Notes: generated from the letters alone by a model not told the origin. Shown: positions 1 to 9,286, counted from the stretch's first letter. The stretch is DNA of 64,000 bases from Paenibacillus polygoni (GCF_030263935.1 NZ_CP127162.1:1373501-1437500), one strand, 5' to 3'. A program made the numbers and translations.

Positions 1-1058
1 GACTGCGAAAATCCTTTCCAGAAGCGAATTATCTGCATGTACCTATGGCAGATGGAGGCGAAGGGACAGTCCAATCTCTGGTAGATGCCACAGGCGGAAG
101 AATGTTCGAAAAAGAAGTGACAGGTCCTCTAGGAAACCAAGTAACTGCAAAATTCGGAATTATGGGAGACGGCACAACCGCTGCCATTGAAATGGCTTCA
201 GCAAGCGGGATCCACTATGTAACGAAAGATACGAAAAATCCCATGATTACGACCACCTATGGAACAGGAGAACTAATCCGTGAATGTCTAGATCAAGGTA
301 TAAAGAAAATTATAATGGGTATCGGCGGCAGTGCAACCAATGACGGCGGAACAGGTATGGCGGAAGCGCTCGGAGCTAAATTCCTTGATCAGAAAGGAAA
401 AACTCTTTCTCGCGGAGGCGGTAATCTTGGTCGGCTACATACGATTGATGTGGCAGAACTTGATCCCAGACTTCAGGAGGTGGAAATTGTCGTTGCCTGT
501 GATGTAACCAATCCACTGTGCGGTGAGAATGGTGCGTCGCATGTTTTTGGTCCACAAAAAGGGGCTACCCCTGAAATGGTCCTTCAGTTAGATAACAATC
601 TAGCTCATTATGCGGAGGTAGTGAAGACTGTGCTGAACAAAGATATCCGTAATGTTCCTGGCGCGGGTGCAGCAGGCGGGCTGGGTGCAGGATTACTCAT
701 TTTCACAAAATCCACACTTCAAAGAGGCATTGATATTATTATTCAATACACGGGGCTGCGCGAGAAACTTGCTGGGGCTGATTACTGCTTCACAGGAGAG
801 GGCGGAATGGACTTTCAGACCAAATTCGGTAAGACACCTTACGGCGTGGCCAAAGTTGCAAAAGAAAAAGGAATCCCTGTTATTGCACTTGCTGGTTATA
901 TTGGAGAAGGCGTGGAGGTTCTCTATGAAGAAGGGATCAATGCGATTTTTGGTATTGTTCCTGGTGCTCAAGAGATTGAAAAACTGCTTGCCGATGGTCC
1001 TCGTAATGTCGAGCGTACAAGTGAAAATATTGGTAGGCTGCTTAGCTTGAAAATCTAA
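1..1058 (+). CDS. glxK: Glycerate kinase (5' end outside window)
   Basis: This gene phosphorylates glycerate with ATP in the cytosol (GckA/GlxK-type, glycerate kinase family 2). The reading frame is open from the left edge, where residues LRKSFPEANYLHVP precede MADGGEGT. The ATG at 45 is therefore internal and the true start lies upstream of the window. Family hallmarks visible are the early ADGGEGTV motif, a GIGGSATNDGGTGMAEALG glycine-rich stretch, and GAGAAGGLGAGL followed by FTGEGGMD near the C-terminus. Family members are about 370-380 residues, so only roughly the first 25-30 residues are missing. No operon partner is visible; the next gene begins about 70 bases downstream with its own ribosome binding site. 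Whether the product is 2- or 3-phosphoglycerate cannot be told from sequence. Confidence 0.93.
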   Translation, partial: LRKSFPEANYLHVPMADGGEGTVQSLVDATGGRMFEKEVTGPLGNQVTAKFGIMGDGTTAAIEMASASGIHYVTKDTKNPMITTTYGTGELIRECLDQGIKKIIMGIGGSATNDGGTGMAEALGAKFLDQKGKTLSRGGGNLGRLHTIDVAELDPRLQEVEIVVACDVTNPLCGENGASHVFGPQKGATPEMVLQLDNNLAHYAEVVKTVLNKDIRNVPGAGAAGGLGAGLLIFTKSTLQRGIDIIIQYTGLREKLAGADYCFTGEGGMDFQTKFGKTPYGVAKVAKEKGIPVIALAGYIGEGVEVLYEEGINAIFGIVPGAQEIEKLLADGPRNVERTSENIGRLLSLKI

Positions 1059-1127
1059 ATGGAAGAGCAGAGAAAACAAAGGATAGTAGAACCGTGCTTT
1101 GCCGGATAAAACGAAAAGGGGATTTGA

Positions 1128-1793
1128 ATGAAATCTATAAGTTTTTTGTTTGGATTGCTTCTATTGTCTGCTACCATTTTAGTGGCGTGTACCTCTAATT
1201 CTTTGATGAGAAGTTCGGAGAAACAGCAGATCGTGGAACATGTGAAGACAGTGGAAGAGAGTGAATTTGATCTTATTTACTTTAACAAATCCTATAAACA
1301 ATATCATAACGCTATAAATGAAATTGTAAGTGAAGAATACTGGGCATCTATCCGTAGTGAGATTATATTTGGATATGATAGTGCTACATACACCCGAGAT
1401 GATTTGGTGAATATGCCTCAAGAGGAGTACGACAAACATAAAGAACATATGCTTAATTTAATTCATGGAATTGGTATGGAAAAACTTAGTGCAACGGTGC
1501 GCATATCGGATGTGTATGAAGGGGAACAGTCTAATCAAGTTAATATATACACGATTGAAAATAAAGAGTTGAAAGATCAACCGTTCTCCGCAACTACTAA
1601 GAAGTATACATTGGAGAAATACAACGAAAAATGGCTTATTACTAAAGTAGAGCAAGATAAATTTAATTATGTAAACGAGCAGACAGCAGAGGAGATGGAA
1701 GAGGGAATCAAGGGACTTAATTATCAAACCCATGAGGGCAAAGTTATTGGTTATCCGACAGTAATAGTGTTGTCAGGCGTAGGAAAAGTATAG
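1128..1793 (+). CDS. Putative lipoprotein of unknown function
   Basis: The 221-residue product begins with a short basic n-region, a hydrophobic core and the lipobox LVAC, which predicts lipidation at Cys21 and anchoring on the outer face of the membrane. The remainder is charged and soluble, rich in Glu, Lys and Tyr, with no domain I recognise. The C-terminal half (about 120-185) alternates polar and hydrophobic residues, as in small beta-rich lipoproteins with an NTF2-like or DUF4878-like fold, but this is only a guess. AAAAGGGG is well placed before the ATG. It appears to be a single-gene unit between the glycerate kinase and a GNAT gene. Confidence 0.75.
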   Translation: MKSISFLFGLLLLSATILVACTSNSLMRSSEKQQIVEHVKTVEESEFDLIYFNKSYKQYHNAINEIVSEEYWASIRSEIIFGYDSATYTRDDLVNMPQEEYDKHKEHMLNLIHGIGMEKLSATVRISDVYEGEQSNQVNIYTIENKELKDQPFSATTKKYTLEKYNEKWLITKVEQDKFNYVNEQTAEEMEEGIKGLNYQTHEGKVIGYPTVIVLSGVGKV

Positions 1794-1840
1794 GGTTTAA
1801 TAGTGACATTGGAATTAACAGATAGAGGAGGATCGTTACA

Positions 1841-2419
1841 ATGAATACAGAGGTACTGTTCACAGAAGAGCCGATATTTGAAACGGAACGAATAATACTT
1901 AGAAGATTAGATATGGATGACCTGGAAGAATACTATCATTTTGCTTCAGACCCGTTCGTATCGGAACGGACATTATGGAATCGGCATGAATCTACCGAGG
2001 ACACCCGAGTGTTCTTAGAGAAAGTACAGAAATCATTTATAGAGAAAATAGCCTATCGTTGGGCTGTTATTTATAAGCCGGAACAAAGATTAATAGGAAG
2101 AATTGGATTTATTCATTTGGACGAAATACACAGCTGTGCAGAAATCGGATATGCAATTTCTAGTAGATATTGGGGAAAGGGTATCACTACGGAAGCAATA
2201 AAGGAAGTGATTAAATATGGGTTTAGTCATATGAATATAAATCGAATTGAAGGAAGATGTAACATAGATAACTTAAGTTCAGCCCGGATTATGAAAAAAG
2301 TCGGGATGAAGGAGGAAGGCATACTTCGAGAAAAGTTTCAGATCAAAGGAGAATTTGTGGACCAGATTCAGTTTGCGATGATTAGGAAAGATGTGCAAGA
2401 AGAAATATGGAAGTTTTAG
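1841..2419 (+). CDS. GNAT N-acetyltransferase, RimJ/RimL-like
   Basis: The 192-residue protein fits the Acetyltransf_3 (RimJ/RimL/YdaF) group, which transfers acetyl from acetyl-CoA to amino groups of proteins or small molecules. It opens with ETERIILRRLDMDDLEEYY, typical of the group. The acetyl-CoA motif A is at about residues 105-125 (IGYAISSRYWGKGITTEA), followed by the characteristic NxxSxRxMKKVGM segment (NLSSARIMKKVGMKEEG) near residue 145-160. Length and domain order are normal for a full-length member. The substrate is not predictable. An AGAGGAGG ribosome binding site precedes the ATG. The next gene starts 18 bases downstream, so the two may be cotranscribed. Confidence 0.88.
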   Translation: MNTEVLFTEEPIFETERIILRRLDMDDLEEYYHFASDPFVSERTLWNRHESTEDTRVFLEKVQKSFIEKIAYRWAVIYKPEQRLIGRIGFIHLDEIHSCAEIGYAISSRYWGKGITTEAIKEVIKYGFSHMNINRIEGRCNIDNLSSARIMKKVGMKEEGILREKFQIKGEFVDQIQFAMIRKDVQEEIWKF

Positions 2420-2437
2420 GAAAGGAGGCAACAATAC

Positions 2438-2995
2438 TTGAAATCGACGATGAAAGTAGCAGGAATATTTATCCTTTTCGCTCTACTTGCGTATGTGATT
2501 GTATCTTATAGTCTTAACACTTCGAATTCAAGCCATAACAAGCCTTATGATGGGAGGGAGCTCCACATTGGTATGGTAGGTGAAGCACCCGTGGTACGCG
2601 AGAAGCAGGTTTCTTTTCATAAAATAAATCTTGAGCAGATGAAGGAAGAAAGCAGCCATTTGGATGCTATTTTTATTAGTAAAGAATTTTTATCAAAGGC
2701 TGCTGCACCAGAGTTTGCAAAAGTATATAAGGAATTAGAGATCCCCGTGTTCTTTCTACAATCCGAGCGGAGTTACGTTCCTTTCTTCTATGAAGAGCTT
2801 AGTTATGAAGATGCACCAGATACATCGGTTGATCTTAGCTATGCAACTGCACTCGTTCCGCAGCAAGGAAATGAAATGGGATACTGGCAGTTTGGAGTCT
2901 ATAATGACAGACGGAGTAAAAGAAATATTCAGTCTGCTTACTCCAAGATGTTTGAGGCTATTGATCAAGGAAGTATTCATGATGGAGAGAAGTAA
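2438..2995 (+). CDS. Membrane-anchored protein of unknown function
   Basis: The start is a TTG supported by a strong AAAGGAGG about 9 bases upstream; the ATG four codons later has no site of its own. The 185-residue product has one N-terminal hydrophobic segment (about residues 6-24) without a lipobox, then an extracytoplasmic region. The region around VGEAPVVRE to HLDAIFISKEFL (about 45-90) alternates beta and alpha elements like a small Rossmann-like fold, and the tail has no recognisable motif. I do not recognise the family. The gene closely follows the GNAT gene and is followed by about 140 bases with a hairpin. Confidence 0.7.
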   Translation: MKSTMKVAGIFILFALLAYVIVSYSLNTSNSSHNKPYDGRELHIGMVGEAPVVREKQVSFHKINLEQMKEESSHLDAIFISKEFLSKAAAPEFAKVYKELEIPVFFLQSERSYVPFFYEELSYEDAPDTSVDLSYATALVPQQGNEMGYWQFGVYNDRRSKRNIQSAYSKMFEAIDQGSIHDGEK

Positions 2996-3078
2996 TTACG
3001 CTTCAAGAGGATTTAATTAGTTATAAACATATAAAATTTTACATAATAATGGTACAATTAGGAATAAGTTGTTTACTC

Positions 3079-3114
3079 AGGACTTGAGGGAAAGAGGCAA
3101 GTCCTTTTTTATTT
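3079..3114 (+). terminator. Intrinsic terminator-like hairpin
   Basis: GGACTTG (3080-3086) pairs perfectly with CAAGTCC (3098-3104) across an 11-base loop and is followed directly by six T residues and an AT-rich run. It lies about 85 bases after the gene ending at 2995 and 20 bases before the next start. It could terminate the upstream transcript or act as an attenuator in the leader of the 64-residue membrane protein gene. Confidence 0.6.
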
Positions 3115-3133
3115 TATATTAGAGGAGGAGTGT

Positions 3134-3328
3134 ATGCTCATGGATCAAGGAATCGGTGTTTTCAGTATTATACCCATATTTTTAATTATCTGGTATGTCG
3201 TTTGTCTAGGATTAGGTATTTATTGTTTTGTATTATTCGTGAAACTGGCGCGGAGAGGGATTGCTGCGCTTGATATTTACATCGGTAAACATAAGAATCC
3301 AAACAATCGGATAGACCAAGAGCTGTAG
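3134..3328 (+). CDS. Small single-pass membrane protein
   Basis: This 64-residue protein has one strongly hydrophobic segment (about residues 8-37, rich in Ile, Val, Leu and Phe) followed by a short basic tail (KLARRG, KHKNPNNR). The expected topology is outside N-terminus and cytoplasmic C-terminus by the positive-inside rule. A good AGAGGAGGAG site precedes two in-frame ATG codons (3134 and 3140). The second has the more usual spacing, so the real protein may be two residues shorter. Similar short proteins are common and uncharacterised in Paenibacillus. It is flanked by a hairpin on each side, so it is probably its own transcript. Confidence 0.65.
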   Translation: MLMDQGIGVFSIIPIFLIIWYVVCLGLGIYCFVLFVKLARRGIAALDIYIGKHKNPNNRIDQEL

Positions 3329-3362
3329 TACTCTAACTTATATAGAATGAAGACATACATAG

Positions 3363-3399
3363 TCGCCGCTTAGCCTATTGCTGAGGGCGGCTTTTTTTC
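3363..3399 (+). terminator. Intrinsic terminator after the small membrane protein
   Basis: GCCGCTTAGC and GCTGAGGGCGGC form an imperfect GC-rich stem followed by seven T residues (CTTTTTTTCT). It sits about 40 bases after the stop codon at 3328. Confidence 0.75.
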
Positions 3400-3503
3400 T
3401 GATAAAAATTCTATGAAACAAGGCACCTACTGCTAACGTTAATAATCATGTAGAATAGATATATTCTAATACATTACATCTTAGAGAGGAGCATGACTAC
3501 ACG

Positions 3504-4106
3504 ATGAATAATAAATGGAAGAACCTTATTTTGATTCTTACCTCCATTTTACTGATTTTTGGAACGGTACAAGCGAAGAAAAAGTATGCCCAGTATCAAA
3601 ATACACACAGGTATGTGCTGTCATTAATGAATCACGAATTAGTAACCAAGGGTATGAGTAATTACAGTAAACTAAATCGGCTGCTGAACGAACTGGATCG
3701 AGGCAGGATCACCATGACTCAGTTTGAGAGCGGGCTTCTAGATGTGGTTAAGAATTTGGATAGAGCTGAGCTCGCTGAATACACACTTGCAAATACCCAT
3801 TGGAATTACACATACGACCAGCCCATAGGTGCAAATGATATCACAGGATTTTTAACGTATATCTCCTACAAACTGAAATATATAGCTCTCTCGGATGATG
3901 ATGCGGCTAAAGTGGAAGCTGTGAAAGAACTGAAAGAGATCTTTTTGACATTGGAAAATAACTTAGATCAAGAGCGGATGATCAGTGGAAATTATCCTTC
4001 TATTAAAAACAGTTGGACCGCTGCATTGAAAGTAGTATATAAGGAACATGGCGATTCAGATCTCGTGAAAAGTTTTTTTGAAAACAATGAGAGATATACA
4101 AAATAA
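3504..4106 (+). CDS. Membrane-anchored or secreted protein of unknown function
   Basis: The 200-residue product starts with MNNKWKNLILILTSILLIF, a signal peptide or uncleaved anchor ending near VQAKKK. The rest is predicted mostly alpha-helical, with conserved-looking blocks around NRLLNELDRGRI and DDDAAKVEAVKELKEIF, and no cysteines or catalytic motif. I cannot assign a family. AGAGAGGAG lies before the ATG. It stands alone, with a terminator upstream and the SRPBCC gene about 35 bases downstream, which could be cotranscribed. Confidence 0.65.
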   Translation: MNNKWKNLILILTSILLIFGTVQAKKKYAQYQNTHRYVLSLMNHELVTKGMSNYSKLNRLLNELDRGRITMTQFESGLLDVVKNLDRAELAEYTLANTHWNYTYDQPIGANDITGFLTYISYKLKYIALSDDDAAKVEAVKELKEIFLTLENNLDQERMISGNYPSIKNSWTAALKVVYKEHGDSDLVKSFFENNERYTK

Positions 4107-4140
4107 ACAAGTGGCTTCATTCAATAAGGGGGAATGACCT

Positions 4141-4605
4141 CTGATTAGTATTCAGAGCGAGATCACGATTGATAGGCCGATACGTTGCTGTTTTGATGCA
4201 GCGAGAGATTTGGATCTGCATACCCGAACGGTATGGAAACATACTCACGAGAAGGTCATTTCATCCCCTGGAGGTATAGATGGACAGCTGATCGGGTACG
4301 GTGAGATGGTAACCTTTGAGGCAACTCACTTTTTAGTTCGTCAGCAGCTTACATCTAAAGTGGTAGCTTTTGAGCCGCCCTACATGTTTACAGATCAAAT
4401 GCAGCAAGGCGCGTTCCACAGAATGACACACATTCACGAGTTTGAAGTCCTTGGTCCAAGTTCAACACGGCTTAGGGACACGCTTTATTTTGAAGCTCCT
4501 TATGGATGGGTAGGAAGGCTTGCGAAACGTTTCATTTTACAATCATATATGAAGAATTTCCTGGAATACCGTAATAAGCAGTTAAAGAAGATGCTAGAAT
4601 CATAG
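4141..4605 (+). CDS. SRPBCC (START-like) family protein with probable CTG start
   Basis: The protein belongs to the SRPBCC ligand-binding fold, a cytosolic hydrophobic-pocket domain of unknown ligand. The fold normally opens with a beta strand of the pattern ITIDRPIRCCFDAARDLDLH, and that stretch is encoded upstream of the first TTG (4210). An in-frame TGA at 4135-4137 closes the frame, leaving CTG at 4141 or ATT at 4144 as the only plausible starts. AAGGGGGAA at 4126-4134 is correctly spaced for the CTG. The core (HTHEKV, GEMVTFEATHF, VAFEPPYMF) and the C-terminal helix (about 130-153) are complete. The product is therefore about 154 residues with a non-canonical start. Confidence 0.8.
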   Translation: MISIQSEITIDRPIRCCFDAARDLDLHTRTVWKHTHEKVISSPGGIDGQLIGYGEMVTFEATHFLVRQQLTSKVVAFEPPYMFTDQMQQGAFHRMTHIHEFEVLGPSSTRLRDTLYFEAPYGWVGRLAKRFILQSYMKNFLEYRNKQLKKMLES

Positions 4606-4646
4606 AGAGTACATATAATTTACTCTTCACAAGGAGAAATAATAAA

Positions 4647-5132
4647 ATGACCAACGGATCAAATGATATTGAAGTGAAACTGTACACGATGTGCGTAGTA
4701 CGTGACGGAGATCGAATCTTATTAATGAACCGTCCAAGTGAAAACGGATTTCCAGGATGGATTGCTGCAGGAGGGAAAGTGGACTTTCCCGAGTGCTTAA
4801 CCGAAGGGGCCATACGCGAAGTAAAGGAAGAAACGGGTCTTACAGTAAGCAATTTAATATACAAAGGTCTTGATGAGTTTGTTGATGTGAACGAGAAATA
4901 TCGGTATATGGTATTTAATTATATTACGGATATATTTGAGGGAGAGCTGTTGGACAACCCTCCCGAAGGAGAACTTCGGTGGATCCCGCTTGATGAACTG
5001 GCACACTATCCGATGCAAGATTGGTTTAGAGAAAGACTGAGGTATTTTTTTGAAGACGGAACCTTTGAAATTTATGCTCTATGGGATGAAAAGCGTAACG
5101 AAACACAAAAGCGAACCATAACAAAATTGTAG
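4647..5132 (+). CDS. Nudix hydrolase (8-oxo-dGTP diphosphatase-like)
   Basis: The 161-residue protein hydrolyses a nucleoside diphosphate linked to another group. The Nudix box is complete at about residues 45-67: GGKVDFPECLTEGAIREVKEETGL matches Gx5Ex7REUxEExGU with all metal-binding glutamates. The N-terminal strand (KLYTMCVVRDGDRILLMNRP) and the RWIPLDELAHYPM segment are typical of MutT/YtkD-like members. Substrate is uncertain; oxidised guanine nucleotides are the commonest for this type. AAGGAG precedes the ATG. The DUF4269 gene follows after 14 bases, so the two are likely cotranscribed. Confidence 0.88.
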   Translation: MTNGSNDIEVKLYTMCVVRDGDRILLMNRPSENGFPGWIAAGGKVDFPECLTEGAIREVKEETGLTVSNLIYKGLDEFVDVNEKYRYMVFNYITDIFEGELLDNPPEGELRWIPLDELAHYPMQDWFRERLRYFFEDGTFEIYALWDEKRNETQKRTITKL

Positions 5133-5146
5133 GGAGAAAGACAAAA

Positions 5147-5737
5147 GTGAATCATATTCGGTACGAAGATTTGACCTATCTACTTAGTGGAAACGAAGTA
5201 CAACAAGCAGCATACCGGGCACTGCAGAAACACCATGTGATGGAGATTTTATCTCCATACACTCCTATCCTTACAGGAACGATTCCGATCGATATCGATA
5301 TTGCAGGTAGTGATCTCGATATTATTTGTGAGGTGCATGATTTTTCGGCATTTGAACGACTTTTACGAAGTGAATTTGGAGACTTCCAGGACTTTATTTT
5401 GACGAATAAAATAGTGAACGGAATCAGAAGAATGAAGGCCAACTTCCAGCTTGAGCAGTTTGAGGTTGAGGTATTTGGACAGCCCATTCCGGTCACTAAG
5501 CAGAACGCCTATCGTCATATGGTGATCGAAGACCGTATACTTCGTCTTTATAATGAAGATTTTAGGAAGCAAGTTCGTTCACTCAAACGAAAAGGGTATA
5601 AAACAGAACCTGCTTTTGCCATGCTGATGGATTTAGAAGGAGATCCCTATGAGAGCCTGTTAGAGGTAGAATCATGGGCTGACGAGAAAATTGAAGCAAT
5701 GGGGTATCCTTCTTTTATAGATATCCATTCCATATGA
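5147..5737 (+). CDS. DUF4269 protein, nucleotidyltransferase-like
   Basis: The start is GTG, preceded by AGGGAGAAAG. The 196-residue product resembles DUF4269 proteins. The segment TGTIPIDIDIAGSDLDIIC (about residues 43-63) resembles the G-S and paired-aspartate signature of the minimal nucleotidyltransferase fold, and FEVEVFGQP (about 105-113) could supply the third acidic residue. The C-terminal part (about 140-190) is helical. No biochemical role is established for the family. It lies 14 bases after the Nudix gene and 22 bases before a small membrane-anchored protein gene. Confidence 0.75.
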   Translation: MNHIRYEDLTYLLSGNEVQQAAYRALQKHHVMEILSPYTPILTGTIPIDIDIAGSDLDIICEVHDFSAFERLLRSEFGDFQDFILTNKIVNGIRRMKANFQLEQFEVEVFGQPIPVTKQNAYRHMVIEDRILRLYNEDFRKQVRSLKRKGYKTEPAFAMLMDLEGDPYESLLEVESWADEKIEAMGYPSFIDIHSI

Positions 5738-5759
5738 ACAATAGAGAGGAAGATTGCTG

Positions 5760-6188
5760 ATGAACGTAAAAAAACGCAAGGCTTTTACTAGAGTTCTACT
5801 TCTTCTGCCGTTTCTGTTGATTATCGTTCTCCTGCCTTTTGCTTATTCAAGTAAAACATATTATCCCGCAGCCCCTTTCTCTGCAATAAGCAAGAAAGAA
5901 GCGGTTCAAGCATTAGAACCGTCTTCCAAAGAACTGATCTATTTGACAGAAGAGGATGGTAAAGGGTGGTACGGATTTAAGGGCAACCAAGGTGATGGCG
6001 CAGAGGCCGTTATTTCTTTCATGAAGTCTAAAGGATGGACGTATCAAATTCAGGAGGGAGCAAGCTATTTCTTTGGCAAAGAAAGTGGAGTAACTTCCGA
6101 GAAGGAAGCAACTGCAATCGTGGACAGTGAAATGTGGACAGGTCAATATGTTCTCTACAGCATCCCTGTTCGTCACTTGGAAGAATAA
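5760..6188 (+). CDS. Single-pass membrane protein of unknown function
   Basis: I place the start at the ATG at 5760, nine bases after AGAGGA; the TTG at 5754 is too close to that site. The product (142 residues) has a basic N-terminus (MNVKKRKAFTR), one transmembrane segment (about residues 11-28) and an external domain rich in Glu, Gly and Trp. No family is recognised. A strong bidirectional terminator follows, so this is the last gene of the left-hand group. Confidence 0.65.
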   Translation: MNVKKRKAFTRVLLLLPFLLIIVLLPFAYSSKTYYPAAPFSAISKKEAVQALEPSSKELIYLTEEDGKGWYGFKGNQGDGAEAVISFMKSKGWTYQIQEGASYFFGKESGVTSEKEATAIVDSEMWTGQYVLYSIPVRHLEE

Positions 6189-6249
6189 CTATCCATGCAC
6201 CATATACCAACCTAATATGAATTCAGGAACATCGCCAGCATAATAAAAA

Positions 6250-6303
6250 AAAAGACGCGAGTGGAACGGATCGCATAGAACGATCATTCCACTCGCGTCT
6301 TTT
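6250..6303. terminator. Bidirectional intrinsic terminator
   Basis: A 17-base arm AAAAGACGCGAGTGGAA (6250-6266) pairs with TTCCACTCGCGTCTTTT (6287-6303), and GATCG/CGATC inside it extends the stem. A-rich and T-rich flanks give U-tracts on both strands. It separates the convergent plus-strand gene (ending 6188) and pgmB (ending 6320). Confidence 0.93.
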
Positions 6304-6319
6304 ATTTATCTACAACCTA

Positions 6320-6979
6320 TTACTTTGTTTTTTGCTTAAAATTTTCTTTCAGCAAGGAAAGAGACAATTCTGCTGTCGAGGAAACGATGAGGTCCGCTTT
6401 TTGCATTTGAGCAGGGGTACCTACGCCAACCGCATACATACCAGCGGAGAGAATAGATTCGATTCCTGCTTCTGCATCTTCAATGCCGACACATTCTTCA
6501 GGCAGAACACCAAGTTTAGCGGCACCCGTTAAGAAGATTTCCGGATCTGGTTTTCCTTGTTTAATCAAGTTCACATCAACCACATGATTGAAATAATGAG
6601 TAACTCCGAGACGATCCAGAATAAACGGTGCATTCTTACTTGCAGAGGCAAGGGCTGTGCCAATGCCAGCTTCTTGTAATTCTTTTAGGAGTGCTTCAAT
6701 TCCTGGAAGCAAGTCAGCAGGTGTGACTTTTGCGATCATTTCTTTATAGAGATCGTTTTTCTTTTCAGCAAGTGCTTTTTTCTCTTCATCGGAGTAAGCA
6801 GTGTCACCTAGGGACAGGATGAGTTCTAGGGATTCCATCCGGCTGACCCCTTTTAATTTCTCGTTAAATTCCTTATCAAAAGGAAGGTTCAACTCATCAG
6901 CTAGACTTTTCCATGCTAGATAATGATATTCTGCTGTATCAGTAATAACCCCGTCGAGGTCGAAAATAACGGCTTTCAT
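6320..6979 (-). CDS. pgmB: Beta-phosphoglucomutase
   Basis: This HAD-superfamily enzyme converts beta-glucose 1-phosphate to glucose 6-phosphate in the cytosol. I choose the ATG at 6979, preceded by AAAGGTGGAG; a GTG at 7003 would put that site inside the gene. The 219-residue protein has the HAD nucleophile motif FDLDGVITDT (Asp7 nucleophile, Asp9 acid/base), the cap segment LKGVSRMESLELIL, SASKNAP (motif II), GKPDPEIF (motif III Lys) and GIEDAEAGI (motif IV). The R-S/T-cap and length match bacterial beta-PGM closely. It lies about 25 bases after malP and is certainly in the same operon, processing the glucose 1-phosphate that MalP releases. Confidence 0.93.
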   Translation of the reverse strand: MKAVIFDLDGVITDTAEYHYLAWKSLADELNLPFDKEFNEKLKGVSRMESLELILSLGDTAYSDEEKKALAEKKNDLYKEMIAKVTPADLLPGIEALLKELQEAGIGTALASASKNAPFILDRLGVTHYFNHVVDVNLIKQGKPDPEIFLTGAAKLGVLPEECVGIEDAEAGIESILSAGMYAVGVGTPAQMQKADLIVSSTAELSLSLLKENFKQKTK

Positions 6980-7003
6980 TCTTTCTCCACCTTTCAGATT
7001 CAC

Positions 7004-9286
7004 TTAGGAAGTGGTTTTTGTAATGAGTGGCTCTTCATCTGTAATGAGCACTTCTTTATCATAAAGTTCCATCGTCAGCGGTGCACCGGAAACAAGCGTA
7101 ATCTTCACTTCGTTCTGATCTACATTTACATTAATCAGGCGCTCACGATAATTGATGTGGAAGCTGTAGCTAGACCAATCTTTTGGCAGGAATGGCGAGA
7201 AGCGCAGCGTCTCTCCATGCGTACGCATACCAGCAAATCCTTGCACAATAGCAAGCCAGCTGCCTGTCATGGAAGTAATATGCAGACCATCTTCCGTGTC
7301 GTTATTATAGTTATCAAGATCAAGTCTTGCCGTACGTTTGTACATTTCTACTGCTTTTTCTTCCATCTTCAGTTCAGCAGCAAGTACGGCATGAATGGAA
7401 GGGGAGAGGGAAGATTCATGAACGGTCATTGGCTCATAGAAGTCAAAGTTCCGTTTCTTTTCTTCCATTGTGAACTCATCGCTGAAGAAATAAATTCCTT
7501 GCAGAACATCCGCTTGTTTAATGAATGGAGAACGCAAGATTTTATCCCATGACCATTTCTGATTGAGCGGAAGATCCGCTTTATCCAAGGAGGATACAGG
7601 ACGCAGATCCTTATCAAGGAAGGTATCATGCTGTACATGAACACCCAGCTCCTCGTCGTAAGGGAAGTACATACGGTCCACAATATCCTGCCAGTGAGCG
7701 AGTTCCTCAGCAGAAATATTTAGCTGTTCTTTTCTCTGTTCGTCGATATCTGCTAGACATTCCATCGTATATTTCAGAACCCAAGTTGCCATGGTGTTGG
7801 TGTACCAGTTGTTGTTTACGTTATTCTCATATTCATTAGGTCCGGTTACCCCATGAATCATATATTTATTGTGACGTTTTGAAAAATGAACTCGGTCAGC
7901 CCAGAATCTGCTGATTTCGGTCAGTACTTCAATACCTTCATGTTGAAGATACGTTTTGTCACCTGTATAGTTCGTATAGTTATAGATGGCGTAAGCAATC
8001 GCTCCATTACGGTGAATCTCTTCAAACGTAATTTCCCATTCGTTATGACATTCCACCCCTGTAAAGGTAACCATCGGGTAGAGCGCACCTTTTAGACCTT
8101 GCTGACGTGCATTATGTTTCGCACCTTCCAGTTGATTGAAGCGATAGCGCAGCAAGTTTTCAGTTACACGCTTGTCAGCAAGCGCGAGATACATTGGAAC
8201 CGCGTAAGCTTCGGTATCCCAGTAAGTTGCACCGCCATATTTTTCACCTGTAAAGCCTTTAGGACCAATATTCAGGCGCTCATCATGTCCATAGTAAGTC
8301 GAGAATAACTGGAAGATATTAAAGCGAATTCCTTGCTGTGCTTCAACATCACCTTCAATAGTAATATCCGCTTTCTCCCAGCGCCGAGCCCACTCCTCGA
8401 TATGTTCTTCTTGAAGCAAGTTGTATCCTTTGTTCATCGCATCTGCCATCAGACGTTCCGCTGTAGGGATCAGCTCTTCTTTCTCCATATCACGTGAAGT
8501 GGTCACCACGACAAATTTCTGAATTTCTGCAGAAGCGCCGGAAGGGATTTCATATTCATAATGAGCCGCTGCATAGAGACCTGCTTCTTCTGTTGTCATC
8601 GATAAAGCATGTTCAGTTACAATGCCCATTGTTGCATTAATGGTGAAGCGCTCGATGTCAAAAGCATTTTCTTTCGTCATAGCCGAAAGACTGATGTAAG
8701 GTTCGCCGATTTTGCGATCTGCTTCCACCCAGAATGTTTCTTCATAGTTAGCGTCTTCATTTTTCGTATTTCCGTCCAAGTACGGAATCAGAGTGACCTT
8801 GATATTCTCATCTGTCAGATTGGTTACGTTATATTTAATGAGACATAGTTCAAGGAAGGAGGCACTGAGAAAACGTTCTGTTTCAATGCGCACCTGTTCA
8901 TTTACGGTGAAGGAACGACGTAGAATCCCTTCTTTCATATCAAGTTCTTGGTAGAAGTCAGTGACACTGTCTTGATAAGTGTCGATTTCGTGACCATTAA
9001 TTAGGACACGAATTCCAATGAAATTCATAGCATTGATAACCTTGCCGAAATATTCAGGATAGCCGTTTTTCCACCAGCCAACTTTTGTTTTGTCAGGATA
9101 CCAAACCCCAGAAATATAGGTACCTTGATGGTGATCTCCGGAATACGTTTCTTCAAAATTTCCTCGCATTCCCATGTATCCGTTACCAATGGAAGTCATA
9201 CTTTCTTGAAGGCGCAGATCTTCCTTATGAAGGGTATTTGTAGTGAGTTTCCAGGCATGAGTGTCAAAAATACGTTTGTATGACAT
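7004..9286 (-). CDS. malP: Maltose phosphorylase, GH65
   Basis: The enzyme phosphorolyses maltose to glucose and beta-glucose 1-phosphate. The 760-residue sequence has the GH65 layout: N-terminal beta-sandwich (about 1-270), linker, (alpha/alpha)6 barrel (about 320-690) and C-terminal beta domain. The N-terminus ([19 protein letters not shown] and [20 protein letters not shown]) is characteristic of the maltose phosphorylase subgroup rather than trehalose or kojibiose phosphorylases. The catalytic acid lies in [17 protein letters not shown], Glu485 by my count. AAGGAGG is placed before the ATG. pgmB is directly downstream. A strong promoter with an embedded LacI-type operator lies about 200 bases upstream. 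A related specificity such as nigerose cannot be fully excluded. Confidence 0.92.
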   Translation of the reverse strand: MSYKRIFDTHAWKLTTNTLHKEDLRLQESMTSIGNGYMGMRGNFEETYSGDHHQGTYISGVWYPDKTKVGWWKNGYPEYFGKVINAMNFIGIRVLINGHEIDTYQDSVTDFYQELDMKEGILRRSFTVNEQVRIETERFLSASFLELCLIKYNVTNLTDENIKVTLIPYLDGNTKNEDANYEETFWVEADRKIGEPYISLSAMTKENAFDIERFTINATMGIVTEHALSMTTEEAGLYAAAHYEYEIPSGASAEIQKFVVVTTSRDMEKEELIPTAERLMADAMNKGYNLLQEEHIEEWARRWEKADITIEGDVEAQQGIRFNIFQLFSTYYGHDERLNIGPKGFTGEKYGGATYWDTEAYAVPMYLALADKRVTENLLRYRFNQLEGAKHNARQQGLKGALYPMVTFTGVECHNEWEITFEEIHRNGAIAYAIYNYTNYTGDKTYLQHEGIEVLTEISRFWADRVHFSKRHNKYMIHGVTGPNEYENNVNNNWYTNTMATWVLKYTMECLADIDEQRKEQLNISAEELAHWQDIVDRMYFPYDEELGVHVQHDTFLDKDLRPVSSLDKADLPLNQKWSWDKILRSPFIKQADVLQGIYFFSDEFTMEEKKRNFDFYEPMTVHESSLSPSIHAVLAAELKMEEKAVEMYKRTARLDLDNYNNDTEDGLHITSMTGSWLAIVQGFAGMRTHGETLRFSPFLPKDWSSYSFHINYRERLINVNVDQNEVKITLVSGAPLTMELYDKEVLITDEEPLITKTTS

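Noticed and set aside
6923..7552. 209-codon open frame antisense to pgmB/malP
   Set aside because: It lies opposite two strongly recognised genes, has no ribosome binding site and its translation resembles no protein family.
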